Shown here in pieces: positions 17,217 through 24,809 of a stretch of DNA of 64,000 nt; position 1 is the stretch's first letter; every line of letters starts with the position of its first letter. A program made the position numbers and the translations under genes. This DNA is from CBDHCC01 sp965219235 (GTDB lineage: Bacteria > Pseudomonadota > Alphaproteobacteria > Sphingomonadales > Sphingomonadaceae), in the NCBI GenBank assembly GCA_965219235.1, contig OZ244721.1, forward strand, positions 1,612,001-1,676,000, in the 5' to 3' direction. Under the pieces are notes generated by a model. The model had not been told where the DNA came from, searched no databases, and saw only the letters and a list, made by a program, of their open reading frames with translations.

Positions 17217-17869
17217 ATGTTCTCCCCCCCCCCACCCTCCTCACCGGCAAGGCTCGGAGCGGCTTCGGGACCATCCTGGCCGATCCGCCGTGGCAGTTCC
17301 AGAACCGCACCGGCAAGAGCCTGCCCCGGACTTGATCCGGGGTCGCGCCGGAGCATCGGCGGCTCAATCGCTAAGGCACGATGACGCTGGACGACATCCG
17401 CGCCATGCCCGTGGCGGACCTCGCCGCCGATCCGTCCCACCTCTATCTCTGGGTGCCCAACGCGCTCCTGCCCGACGGGCTGTCGGTGATGGAAGCGTGG
17501 GGCTTTCGCTACGTCTCCAACATCGTCTGGCACAAGGTCCGCAAGGACGGCGGGTCGGACGGGCGGGGGGTGGGTTTCTATTTCCGCAACGTCACCGAAC
17601 TGCTGCTGTTCGGGGTTCGCGGCAAGAACGCGCGCACGCTCGCACCCGGCCGCAGCCAGGTGAACATGCTCCAGACCCGCAAGCGCGAACACTCGCGCAA
17701 GCCCGACGAGCAGTACGGGCTGATCGAATCGTGCAGCTGGGGACCGCGCCTCGAACTCTTCAGCCGTGGTGCCCGGCCGGGCTGGACCGTGTGGGGCGAT
17801 CAGGCGGACGCGGGTTACGAACCGTCCTGGTCCACCTACGCCCACAACAGCGCGATCGCGGCCGGATAG
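17217..17869 (+). pseudogene. Broken MT-A70 family adenine methyltransferase
   Basis: Two parts of one methyltransferase are visible. The first (about 17234-17317) encodes FGTILADPPWQFQNRTGK with the catalytic DPPW motif. The second (17381-17869, 162 codons) encodes LYLWVPNALLP, NIVWHKVRKDGGSDGRGVGFY and the C-terminus. Between them 24 inserted bases bring an in-frame TGA at 17333. A TAC-to-TAA change appears at 17372 (…NR*GTM). A run of ten C at 17224-17233 also puts the only nearby ATG (17217) out of frame. The downstream open frame alone lacks DPPW and would be inactive. It is the likely partner of the adjacent endonuclease remnant. Confidence 0.8.
17318..17347. repeat. Short palindromic repeat inside the MT-A70 gene
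   Basis: The core CCCCGGACTTGATCCGGGG is a near-perfect palindrome. It interrupts the MT-A70 coding sequence directly after the NRTGK codons and adds a stop codon. Sequences of this kind are common intergenic repeats in sphingomonads and related bacteria, from memory of the group. Confidence 0.7.
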
Positions 17870-18449
17870 TCAGCAGTCCTCGACATACAGCGCGGGCGTG
17901 ATCGCGAAGGTCAGCACCGGGCAGCCGCCACCGCCGCCGCCCTCCAGCCGGGGCCACAGTTTCTGGTGGTGGGTCGTCGATGCGCCGTTGGACGCGCCCT
18001 TGCCCAGCGTCTTCACCAGACACCGCTCAGCCTGAGCTTGTCGAAGGCCGGGTTCCGGCAAGCACCAAACTTTCAAGATGGTATGCTACGTCCAACCGGC
18101 CTTCGACAAGCTCAGGCTGAGCGGGGGAGGTAATTCATCAGGCGCTCAAGCAATCCACGCTGTGGGTCGGCGTCGCGTACTCCGTGTCGTCCACGCTGAT
18201 CTTGGTGTCGAACTTCTTCTCCGCCCAGCCGCGCCGATAGAACTCGCCGTCGATCCGGCCCGCGATCGGCGACTTGGCGCCGCCCGCCGTCATCACCTCC
18301 GACTTCAGCAGGCGAAAGCCGCGCAGCACCTCCACGATCTCCGCCCACTCCTCCGGGGCTGCCGTCTGAAGGACGCCCGTCGCATTGCGCCACTCCTGCA
18401 CATGGTAGAGCGCGCGCAGGTCGTCGGGAACGAGGTGGATGGTGGACAT
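17870..18449 (-). pseudogene. BglII/BstYI-family type II restriction endonuclease, middle lost
   Basis: The N-terminal part (18449 down to 18138) encodes MSTIHLVPDDLRALYHVQEW ... GRIDGEFYRRGWAEKKFDTK ... TPTHSVDC and then stops. The C-terminal part (about 18022 down to 17870) encodes TLGKGASNGASTTHHQKL ... EGGGGGGCPVLTFAITPALY. Both halves resemble BglII/BstYI-like endonucleases. The central segment, where the family carries its catalytic EVEWNNKD-like stretch, is absent and replaced by a 102-bp inverted repeat. It is convergent with the broken MT-A70 gene. The assignment rests on motif memory, not a search. Confidence 0.7.
18023..18124. repeat. Inverted repeat element, family C, in the endonuclease gene
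   Basis: Perfect 28-bp arms at 18023-18050 (core CAGCCTGAGCTTGTCGAAGG) and 18097-18124 are separated by 46 bp. The element replaces the middle of the endonuclease gene. A related pair with one arm mismatch lies at 51835-51974. Confidence 0.9.
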
Positions 18450-18465
18450 AGGGGGATAGATCCAT

Positions 18466-18503
18466 CCGCCGGAGCGAAACGCAAGATGGGCTGCTGTCCG
18501 CGG
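18466..18503 (+). repeat. 38-bp perfect direct repeat, right copy
   Basis: Identical to 17057-17094. It lies 17 bp beyond the start codon of the endonuclease remnant, so the two copies enclose exactly the decayed methyltransferase and endonuclease genes. Confidence 0.9.
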
Positions 18504-18536
18504 ATTGGGCATCGTTGCCACAGGCAGACAAAAACC

Positions 18537-18565
18537 TTGACCTTAGTGCCTATATGGTTTAAACT
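18537..18565 (+). promoter_or_regulatory. Putative sigma-70 promoter upstream of the HTH-like gene
   Basis: TTGACC, 17 bp, then TAAACT, ending 36 bp before the ATG at 18602. The stretch ATATGGTTTAAA within it is shared exactly and at the same spacing with a minus-strand site at 60808-60836. Confidence 0.5.
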
Positions 18566-18601
18566 GGGCGCTTCCTTCTTCCGCTCTGGACCTCCACGCC
18601 C

Positions 18602-18937
18602 ATGGTCGCCACCCCCTCCTCGCTCGCCTTCACTCCCGCCAAGCTCCGCGCGCGCCGCGACGGGTGGACCGCCGAGCGGCAACAGCGGTTCATCGCCGAT
18701 CTGGCTCGTCATGGCTGCGTCTCGCGCGCGGCGGCGGGCGTGGGGATGACGGCGCGGTCCGCCCATCGGCTGAGGGCGCGGGTCCATGCCCATGGCTTTC
18801 GCCAGGCCTTCGACCGCGCACAGCCGCTGGGCCACGACGCCCGCGCCGCCGCAGCCTCTGCCCCTCGCCGCCGCCGCTATGGCGTGTTCGAGCACCGCTA
18901 TGGCGGCCGGGTGGCCGGCCGGTGGGAGCGGGGGTGA
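18602..18937 (+). CDS. HTH-like protein, N-terminal part (probably frameshifted)
   Basis: This 111-residue open frame contains a helix-turn-helix-like segment (RQQRFIADLARHGCVSRAAAGVGMTARSAHRLRAR, about residues 27-60). It is similar in style to small terminase-like or transposase-like HTH proteins common in sphingomonads. It ends in ...GRVAGRWERG at a TGA inside a run of five G. The next frame continues the same kind of protein, so one base has probably been lost, or misread, in that run. The function is unknown. Confidence 0.55.
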   Translation: MVATPSSLAFTPAKLRARRDGWTAERQQRFIADLARHGCVSRAAAGVGMTARSAHRLRARVHAHGFRQAFDRAQPLGHDARAAAASAPRRRRYGVFEHRYGGRVAGRWERG

Positions 18938-19389
18938 ACGAGGGCCATGTCGCGCGCCTGCTCGCCCACCAGCGCCGCCGCCTGGCCGCGCGGGACGGGC
19001 ATGGCCCGGCCTCCCTCGCTCCGCACGGCGGCCAGCCCTTCCACCGCCATTGGGAGGACGATGGGCTCGATTGGATCGAGGGTGCGGGGGAGGGACACGT
19101 CACACGGTCCGTGAACTCAGGGACTTTTCAGGAGGAGTGGGAGGCGGCGCTGGCCGCGCTCGACGAGGCCGAGATCAAGGGACGGGCCGCGCTGGCCGCC
19201 TTACCTCTCCCGCCCGTCATATCCGGCGGGCCTCCTCGGGTGGAGCGCGGCGGGCAGTCCCCGGACGGGAAGGGCCGGGTCAGCCCGCCAGCGGCGCTCC
19301 GAGCGCCACCCACAGCGTGCCGGCCGCCAGCGCCGCCCCGCTCGCCACCGCCAGCGCCCGTCCGTCTCCGGCGGTCAGCGGATCGGTGA
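18934..19389 (+). CDS. Continuation of the HTH-like protein in the -1 frame
   Basis: The open frame starts at a GTG that overlaps the previous stop and reads VNEGHVARLLAHQRRRLAAR..., the expected continuation of the preceding protein. A Glu/Ala-rich helical part (QEEWEAALAALDEAEI) follows. The last 60 residues are Pro/Arg-rich and look like readthrough rather than conserved protein. They overlap a convergent small gene. It is either a coupled second gene or, more likely, the second half of a frameshifted gene. Confidence 0.4.
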   Translation: MNEGHVARLLAHQRRRLAARDGHGPASLAPHGGQPFHRHWEDDGLDWIEGAGEGHVTRSVNSGTFQEEWEAALAALDEAEIKGRAALAALPLPPVISGGPPRVERGGQSPDGKGRVSPPAALRAPPTACRPPAPPRSPPPAPVRLRRSADR

Positions 19390-19543
19390 GCCACTGCCAC
19401 GCGCCCGCCGGTCCCGACGCGCGACGATGCGGCGCGGCGGCGGCGAAGGAGCGGCGGACCCGCTGGCGGGCGGCGGGCTCCGCGCCGTCGGACCGGGCCA
19501 GGATCCGATCGGCGGCGCAGTGCAGGCCGGGGTCGTGCTTCAT
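19280..19543 (-). CDS. Small hypothetical protein with one C-terminal membrane segment
   Basis: This is an 87-residue protein. The N-terminal part is polar (MKHDPGLHCAADRILAR). The last 30 residues (LAVASGAALAAGTLWVAL) are hydrophobic and could span the membrane once. The ATG at 19543 has only a weak CAGGA-like sequence about 10 bases upstream. It overlaps the doubtful tail of the frame on the other strand by 110 bp. The family was not recognised. Confidence 0.5.
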   Translation of the reverse strand: MKHDPGLHCAADRILARSDGAEPAARQRVRRSFAAAAPHRRASGPAGAWQWLTDPLTAGDGRALAVASGAALAAGTLWVALGAPLAG

Positions 19544-19669
19544 GGGCGTGGGATCCTGGAGAGGCTCGGCTCCACGCTAGCGCGCGGATCCTTCCCGATG
19601 GTGAAGCACGGGACGCTTGCCACCGCCGCCGCGCCATGCTTCCTTCCCGGAAACCGGAGGGGATGGGCG

Positions 19670-20485
19670 ATGTTCGAGGGGCGGACCTGGTGGATCACGG
19701 GCGCGTCGTCCGGTCTCGGCGCGGCGCTCGCCCGCGAGCTGGCGGGGCGCGGGGCGGCGCTGATCCTGTCGGGCCGCGACGAGGGCGCGCTGGCGGCGGT
19801 GGCGGCGGACTGCGGCCCCACCCTGATGCTGCCCTTCGAGGCGACCGACCTGGCCGCGCTGCCCGGCGTCACGGCGGCGGCCTGGGGCTGGCGCGGGCGG
19901 GTCGACGGCCTGGTCAACAACGCCGGCATCTCGCAGCGCAGCCTCGCCATCGACACCGACTGGAGCGTGTACGACCGCATCATCGAGGTCGACCTGAAGG
20001 CGCCGATCGCGCTCGCCCAGGCCAACCTGCCGCGCTTCGTGGCGGCGGGCGGCGGGCGGATCGTGGCGATCAGCAGCGTGGCCGGGATCGCCGGCATTCC
20101 GCTCCGCTCCGCCTACTCGGCCGCCAAGCACGGGCTGATCGGCTATCACGACGCCATCCGCGCCGAGCTGGCGCACAAGGGGCTCGACGTGCTGGTCGTC
20201 TGCCCCGGCTCGATCGCCACCGACGTCAGCCGCAACGCGCTGGACGCGACCGGCCGGCGGCGCGGCAAGAGCGACGCGGCGATCGACGACGGCCTCGATC
20301 CGGCGGTCGCCGCCGCCCGCATCGCCGAGGCCCTGGCGGAGGGCCGGCGCGAACTGGTGCTGACCAAAGGCCCGGAGGAGGAGGGGCTGGCGCATCTGCG
20401 CCGCACCGACCCCGACGCCGCCTTCGACCGGCTGGAGGCGCTGGTCGCGTCGGGCTATGCCGAACGGATGGAGGCCACGACATGA
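19670..20485 (+). CDS. SDR family oxidoreductase
   Basis: This 271-residue short-chain dehydrogenase/reductase is probably a cytoplasmic NAD(P)H-dependent enzyme of unknown substrate. The cofactor motif TGASSGLG lies at residues 10-17, NNAG near residue 84, and the active-site Ser (AISSVAG) and YSAAK follow. ATG 19670 was chosen because GGAGGGG precedes it by 8 bases and the fold starts directly. It is the first gene of a four-gene operon in which each stop overlaps the next start. Confidence 0.88.
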   Translation: MFEGRTWWITGASSGLGAALARELAGRGAALILSGRDEGALAAVAADCGPTLMLPFEATDLAALPGVTAAAWGWRGRVDGLVNNAGISQRSLAIDTDWSVYDRIIEVDLKAPIALAQANLPRFVAAGGGRIVAISSVAGIAGIPLRSAYSAAKHGLIGYHDAIRAELAHKGLDVLVVCPGSIATDVSRNALDATGRRRGKSDAAIDDGLDPAVAAARIAEALAEGRRELVLTKGPEEEGLAHLRRTDPDAAFDRLEALVASGYAERMEATT

Positions 20486-20913
20486 GCCACATCGACCCGA
20501 CCCGCGAGGCGTTCGACGCCTTCAAGGCGCTGCCCCGGGACCGGCCGGTCGCGATGCTGAACCTGCTGCGCTTCCGGGAGCGCGCCGGCTATCCGCCCGG
20601 CCACCCGCTGGCGGGCGAGAGCTTCAGCGGGGCGGAGGCCTACCGGCGCTACGGCGAGGCGAGCGGGCCGGTGTTCCAGCGGGTCGGCGGCACGATCGTC
20701 TGGCGCGGCACGCCCGCGCTCACCCTCATCGGCCCGGAGGACGAGGCGTGGGACGCGGCCTTCGTCGCCCGCTACCCGACCGCCGCCGCCTTCCTGGAGA
20801 TGGTGACCGACGCCGACTACCGGCGCGCCGTCGTCCACCGCCAGGCGGCGGTCGCCACCAGCCGCCTGATCCGCTGCTCGGCGGAGGATCACGCCGGCGG
20901 AGGCTTCGCATGA
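20482..20913 (+). CDS. DUF1330 family protein
   Basis: This 143-residue protein has a dimeric alpha/beta-barrel-like pattern seen in DUF1330: PVAMLNLLRFRE near the N-terminus, EAYRRYGE in the middle, then a segment ending YPTAAAFLEMVTDADYRRAVVHR. DUF1330 proteins are small ligand-binding or enzyme-like proteins of unclear role. The ATG overlaps the stop of the SDR gene (ATGA), so the two are translationally coupled. Confidence 0.82.
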   Translation: MSHIDPTREAFDAFKALPRDRPVAMLNLLRFRERAGYPPGHPLAGESFSGAEAYRRYGEASGPVFQRVGGTIVWRGTPALTLIGPEDEAWDAAFVARYPTAAAFLEMVTDADYRRAVVHRQAAVATSRLIRCSAEDHAGGGFA

Positions 20914-21122
20914 CCCCGCCCCGCTGCCCGCGCTGCGACGGCCGGATGACGGAGGGGTTCGTTGTCGATCAGGGCGACGGCAACTCCAAGAAGGTGCCTC
21001 GCTGGCAACCCGGTCAGCCCATCCGGCGATGGTATGGCCTCAAGACGACCACGAGCGAACAGAAGGAGGTGGCCACCGTCCGCTGCGACCGCTGTGGCCT
21101 GCTGGAGAGCTACGCCCCGTGA
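20910..21122 (+). CDS. Small zinc-ribbon-like protein
   Basis: This 70-residue protein has two CxxC pairs: CPRC at residues 6-9 and CDRC near residue 60. Between them is a basic, Trp-containing middle (PIRRWYGLKTTTSE). The arrangement suggests a single zinc-binding ribbon, as in small uncharacterised DUF6487-like proteins. The ATG overlaps the preceding TGA by two bases, and its own TGA overlaps the next GTG start. The role is unknown. Confidence 0.75.
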   Translation: MTPPRCPRCDGRMTEGFVVDQGDGNSKKVPRWQPGQPIRRWYGLKTTTSEQKEVATVRCDRCGLLESYAP

Positions 21123-22408
21123 CCGCCCGGCCGATCGCCCGTCTGGCCGCCGCCCTCCTGGCGCTGCTCCTCGCCAGCCCGGCCGCCGCCGGTCCGCTCG
21201 ACCGGATCGCGCGCGATTATGTCGCGCTGACACTGGAGGCGGGGACGCACGAGGCGGAGTATGTCGACGCCTATTACGGCCCGCCCGCCTGGGCCGCGGC
21301 GGCGAAGGCGCATCCCCGCTCCGTGCCGCGCCTGCGGGCCGAGGCGGAGCGGCTGGCCGCACAGGCGCGAGCGGTCGATCCCGCCGCCCTGTCGCCGATC
21401 GAGCGGCTGCGGCGCGCCTTCCTGCTCGGCCAGCTCAGGGCGGCCGACACCCGGCTGGCGATGATCGCCGGCCAGCGCCTGTCCTTCGCGGACGAGGCCG
21501 AGGGGCTGTTCGGCGTCCGGCCCGTGCTCCGTCCGCTCGCCGACTTCGACCCGCTGCTCGCCCGGGTCGAGGCGCTGGTCCCGGGGCAGGGGCCGCTCTG
21601 GCGGCGGGTCGACGCCTACAAGGAGCGCTTCGCGATCCCCGCCGACCGGCTGGAGCCGGTCATGCGCGCCGCCATCGCCGAGTGCCGCCGGCGCACGCTC
21701 GCCCACATCGCGCTGCCGGCCGACGAGAGCTTCACCCTCGAGTTCGTCACCGGCAAGCCGTGGAGCGGCTACAACTATTACCAGGGCGGCGACCGCAGCC
21801 TGATCCAGGTGAACACCGACCTGCCGGTGCTGATCGACCGCGCCGTCGATCTGGGCTGCCACGAGGGCTATCCCGGACACCACACCTACAACGTCCTGTT
21901 GGAGGAGGGACTGGTGAAGGGGCGCGGCTGGGCGGAGTTCAGCGTCTATCCGCTCTACAGCCCGCAGTCGTTCATCGCGGAGGGGTCGGCCAATTACGGG
22001 ATCGAGCTGGCCTTTCCCGGCACCGAGCGGGCGGCGTTCGAGGCCGCCGTGCTCTACCCGCTCGCCGGTCTCGATCCCGCCGAGGCGCCGCGCTACGCCG
22101 CGCTCAACGAGGCGCTCCGCGAACTGGGCGGGGCGCGCTTCACCATCGCGGCGGAGTTCCTCGACGGGCGGATCGACCGGACGGAGGCGATGCGGCTGAC
22201 CCAGCGCTATCAGCTGCTGAGCGAGGCGCGCGCCGCCAAGTCGCTCGACTTCGCCGACCATTACCGCTCCTACGTCATCAACTACGGATTGGGGCGGGAC
22301 CGGGTGGCGCAGGCCATCGAACGCCGTCCGCCGGGCGACCCGCGCTGGCTCGCGATGGCGCGGCTGTTGAGCCAGCCGATCGGCCCCGACGAGCTGGACG
22401 AACTCTGA
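21119..22408 (+). CDS. Secreted DUF885 family protein (putative metalloprotease)
   Basis: This 429-residue protein has a signal peptide (about residues 1-24, ending SPAAAG). The DUF885 body contains a zinc-protease-like GCHEGYPGHH near residue 250 and a downstream EGSANYGIE, consistent with an HExxH-type site. It probably acts in the periplasm. GTG 21119 overlaps the previous stop (GTGA), closing the four-gene overlap series. The activity is inferred from family motifs only. Confidence 0.82.
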   Translation: MTARPIARLAAALLALLLASPAAAGPLDRIARDYVALTLEAGTHEAEYVDAYYGPPAWAAAAKAHPRSVPRLRAEAERLAAQARAVDPAALSPIERLRRAFLLGQLRAADTRLAMIAGQRLSFADEAEGLFGVRPVLRPLADFDPLLARVEALVPGQGPLWRRVDAYKERFAIPADRLEPVMRAAIAECRRRTLAHIALPADESFTLEFVTGKPWSGYNYYQGGDRSLIQVNTDLPVLIDRAVDLGCHEGYPGHHTYNVLLEEGLVKGRGWAEFSVYPLYSPQSFIAEGSANYGIELAFPGTERAAFEAAVLYPLAGLDPAEAPRYAALNEALRELGGARFTIAAEFLDGRIDRTEAMRLTQRYQLLSEARAAKSLDFADHYRSYVINYGLGRDRVAQAIERRPPGDPRWLAMARLLSQPIGPDELDEL

Positions 22409-22536
22409 CCGGCGGCTTTGCCCGTCCCTGGGCCGGACAGTGTGGCGGGTGCGGAGATCCGGTGAGGCGACCCAGGCCCGCTCGCCTTGGGACCGCGAAA
22501 CGGGGCAGCTGAAGGTGGTGGGCGTGGACGTCTTGT

Positions 22537-22560
22537 CCCTCTCCCCTTCAGGGGAGAGGG
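22537..22560. repeat. Minimal family A hairpin
   Basis: CCCTCTCCCC, loop TTCA, GGGGAGAGGG: a perfect 10-bp stem in the 274-bp gap before the FabH-like gene. A degenerate family C half (TTCAACAGGCTCAGCACGAA) follows at about 22600-22620. The rest of the gap shows nothing coding. Confidence 0.75.
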
Positions 22561-22682
22561 TTGGTTGACCGTTCGGCACCGGGTCGCATTCGATCACCTT
22601 CAACAGGCTCAGCACGAACGGATTTGTGTGATAACATCGCGCTCCACACCGCCCCATCCACTCACAGGACACGCACCGCCCC

Positions 22683-23804
22683 ATGCCCACCCCCGTCCTC
22701 TCCTCGACCGGCCTGTTCACACCGCCCCACACGATCACCAACGAGGAGCTGGTCGCCAGCTACAACGCCTACGCCACCGCCGAGAACGAGCGGAACGCGG
22801 AGGCGATCGCGGTGGGGACGGCCCAGCCGCTCGAGATGTCGTCCACCGGGTTCATCGAGAAGGCGTCCGGCATCAAGGCGCGCCACGTGATGGACAAGGC
22901 CGGCGTGATCGACCCGGCGGTCATGACGCCCCGCCTGCCCGAGCGCCGCGACGACGAGCTGTCGATCTCCGCCGAGATCGCGGTCGCGGCGGCGACCCAG
23001 GCGCTGGAGCGGGCCGGACGGGCGGGCGAGGCTGTGGACGCGGTGCTGTGCGCCTGCTCCAACCTGGAGCGCGCCTATCCGGCGATCGCGGTGGAGGCGC
23101 AGCGCGCGCTGGGCGCGGGCGGCTTCGCCTTCGACATGAACGTGGCGTGCTCGTCGGCCACCTTCGGCATCCAGACGGCGGCCGACTTCATCCGGGCGGG
23201 CCACGCGCGCTCGGTGCTGGTGGTCAGCCCCGAGATCACCTCGGGGCACCTCAACTGGCGCGACCGGGACAGCCACTTCATCTTCGGCGACGTGGCGACC
23301 GCGGTGCTGGTGGAGGACAAGGCGGTGGCCCCCGCTGGCCACTGGGACATCCTGGGCACCCGGCTGAAGACGGAGTTCTCCAACAACATCCGCAACAATT
23401 TCGGCTTCCTCAACCGCACCGCCCCCGACACCCGCGACGCCCCCGACAAGCTGTTCGTGCAGGAGGGGCGCAAGGTGTTCAAGGAGGTCGTGCCGATGGT
23501 CTCCGCCCTGATCGCCGAGGAGCTGACGCGCCTCGGGCTCGCGGCGGCCGACCTAGACCGGCTGTGGCTGCATCAGGCCAACGCGAACATGAACCGGCTG
23601 ATCGCGGCCAGGGTGCTGGGGCACGAGGCGTCGGACGCGGAGAGCCCGACGGTGCTCGACCGCTACGCCAACACCTCCTCGGCGGGCTCGATCATCGCAT
23701 TCCACGAGCATTCCGACGATCTGGCGTCGGGGGCGACGGGCCTGATCTGCTCGTTCGGGGCCGGCTATTCGGCGGGCTGCGTCACGGTGCGCCGCGCCGG
23801 CTGA
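22683..23804 (+). CDS. FabH-like beta-ketoacyl-ACP synthase III
   Basis: This 373-residue thiolase-fold condensing enzyme has the catalytic triad of the KAS III family: Cys in NVACSSATFG near residue 155, His in WLHQANANMN and Asn in YANTSSAGS. It is longer than housekeeping FabH (about 320) and has the NEELVASYNAY insertion. It therefore fits the variant group that condenses medium-chain acyl-CoA, as described for Pseudomonas PA3286, which would shunt beta-oxidation products into fatty-acid synthesis. No fab genes lie nearby. Confidence 0.85.
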   Translation: MPTPVLSSTGLFTPPHTITNEELVASYNAYATAENERNAEAIAVGTAQPLEMSSTGFIEKASGIKARHVMDKAGVIDPAVMTPRLPERRDDELSISAEIAVAAATQALERAGRAGEAVDAVLCACSNLERAYPAIAVEAQRALGAGGFAFDMNVACSSATFGIQTAADFIRAGHARSVLVVSPEITSGHLNWRDRDSHFIFGDVATAVLVEDKAVAPAGHWDILGTRLKTEFSNNIRNNFGFLNRTAPDTRDAPDKLFVQEGRKVFKEVVPMVSALIAEELTRLGLAAADLDRLWLHQANANMNRLIAARVLGHEASDAESPTVLDRYANTSSAGSIIAFHEHSDDLASGATGLICSFGAGYSAGCVTVRRAG

Positions 23805-23888
23805 CGGGGCTGGCGCGCAGCGGGAATGTTGCTATCCTGAGGAGAGGCGGCTCTAAGGGGGGTCGTTCCAGACAAAGGGAGAGTCCGA

Positions 23889-24155
23889 ATGGCCGACACC
23901 AAGAAGCCCAACGCGCTGCAGCAGCCGATGAAGCCCAGCGACGACCTCGCCGCCGTGATCGGCAAGGGCGAGATGCCGCGCAGCCAGGTCGTCAGCAAGA
24001 TGTGGGACTACATCAAGAAGCACGACCTGCAAAAGGAAGGCGACCGCCGCACCATCGTGGCCGACGACAAGCTGCAGAAGGTGTTCGGCGGCAAGAAGGA
24101 GGTGTCGATGTTCGAGATGAACAAGCACGTCTCCAACCACCTGACAAAGGCCTGA
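23889..24155 (+). CDS. SWIB/MDM2 domain protein
   Basis: This 88-residue protein consists of one SWIB/MDM2 fold (LQQPMKPSDDLAAVIG ... PRSQVVSKMWDYIKKH ... DDKLQKVFG). Such stand-alone domains occur in chlamydiae and many proteobacteria and may bind DNA or topoisomerase, but their role in this group is not established. AAAGGGAGA precedes the ATG. The preceding FabH-like gene ends 84 bp upstream. Confidence 0.9.
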   Translation: MADTKKPNALQQPMKPSDDLAAVIGKGEMPRSQVVSKMWDYIKKHDLQKEGDRRTIVADDKLQKVFGGKKEVSMFEMNKHVSNHLTKA

Positions 24156-24168
24156 GCCTCCTCGATCG

Positions 24169-24738
24169 ATGACCGGTCGGCCGGGGGCGCGGTGGGAGTT
24201 CCGCTGCTGGCCCCCGGCCGACATCCTCGCCGCCGTCGCCGCCCGCGTGGACGCGGCCGGCGAGTGGCACCCCCTGCCCGACGAGCGGCGCACCGACACC
24301 TACCTCCTGCCCCCCGGCCGCCCCGACCTCATGCCCAAGCTGCGCGGCGGCGAGCGGTTCGAGATCAAGCGCCGGCTGGAGGTGCGGGACGGGTTGGAGC
24401 TGTGGGAGATGGCGCTGTCGGAGGACTGGCCGCTCGGGCCGGAGGCGGGTGAGCGGGCGGCCGAGCGGCTGGCTCCGTTCCACCTCCCACCCGATCTGGA
24501 GAGCGGATCGGTCGGGACCGGAGATTGGCGGATCGTCGCCCTCGACAAGGCGCGCCGCCGCTGGCGTGACGAACGGGGGACGGTCGAAGTCACCCGCGTC
24601 ACCGCTCCCCAAGTGGATCGGTTCGCGGTCGCGTTCGAGGGAGCCCGTCCGCAGGATGCGCGCACCGTCATTGAAGCGCTGGGTCTCGCCAGCCAACGGA
24701 ACCAAAGTTACCGCCGGTGGATCGAGAACGCCGGGTGA
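24169..24738 (+). CDS. Hypothetical protein, CYTH-like pattern
   Basis: This 189-residue protein has alternating charged beta strands: WEFRCW, RTDTYLLPP, PKLRGGERFEIKRRLE and a C-terminal NQSYRRWIE. The pattern is reminiscent of triphosphate-tunnel (CYTH) proteins. The usual EXEXK signature is not clear, so the family is a suggestion only. It follows the SWIB gene by 13 bp and precedes the beta-lactamase by about 70 bp. Confidence 0.6.
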   Translation: MTGRPGARWEFRCWPPADILAAVAARVDAAGEWHPLPDERRTDTYLLPPGRPDLMPKLRGGERFEIKRRLEVRDGLELWEMALSEDWPLGPEAGERAAERLAPFHLPPDLESGSVGTGDWRIVALDKARRRWRDERGTVEVTRVTAPQVDRFAVAFEGARPQDARTVIEALGLASQRNQSYRRWIENAG

Positions 24739-24809
24739 GACTGCCCGGACAGATCGATCGCACGGCAGAGGACGGTGCCGCACGGTCACGAACTCCATCG
24801 GAGGATCAC

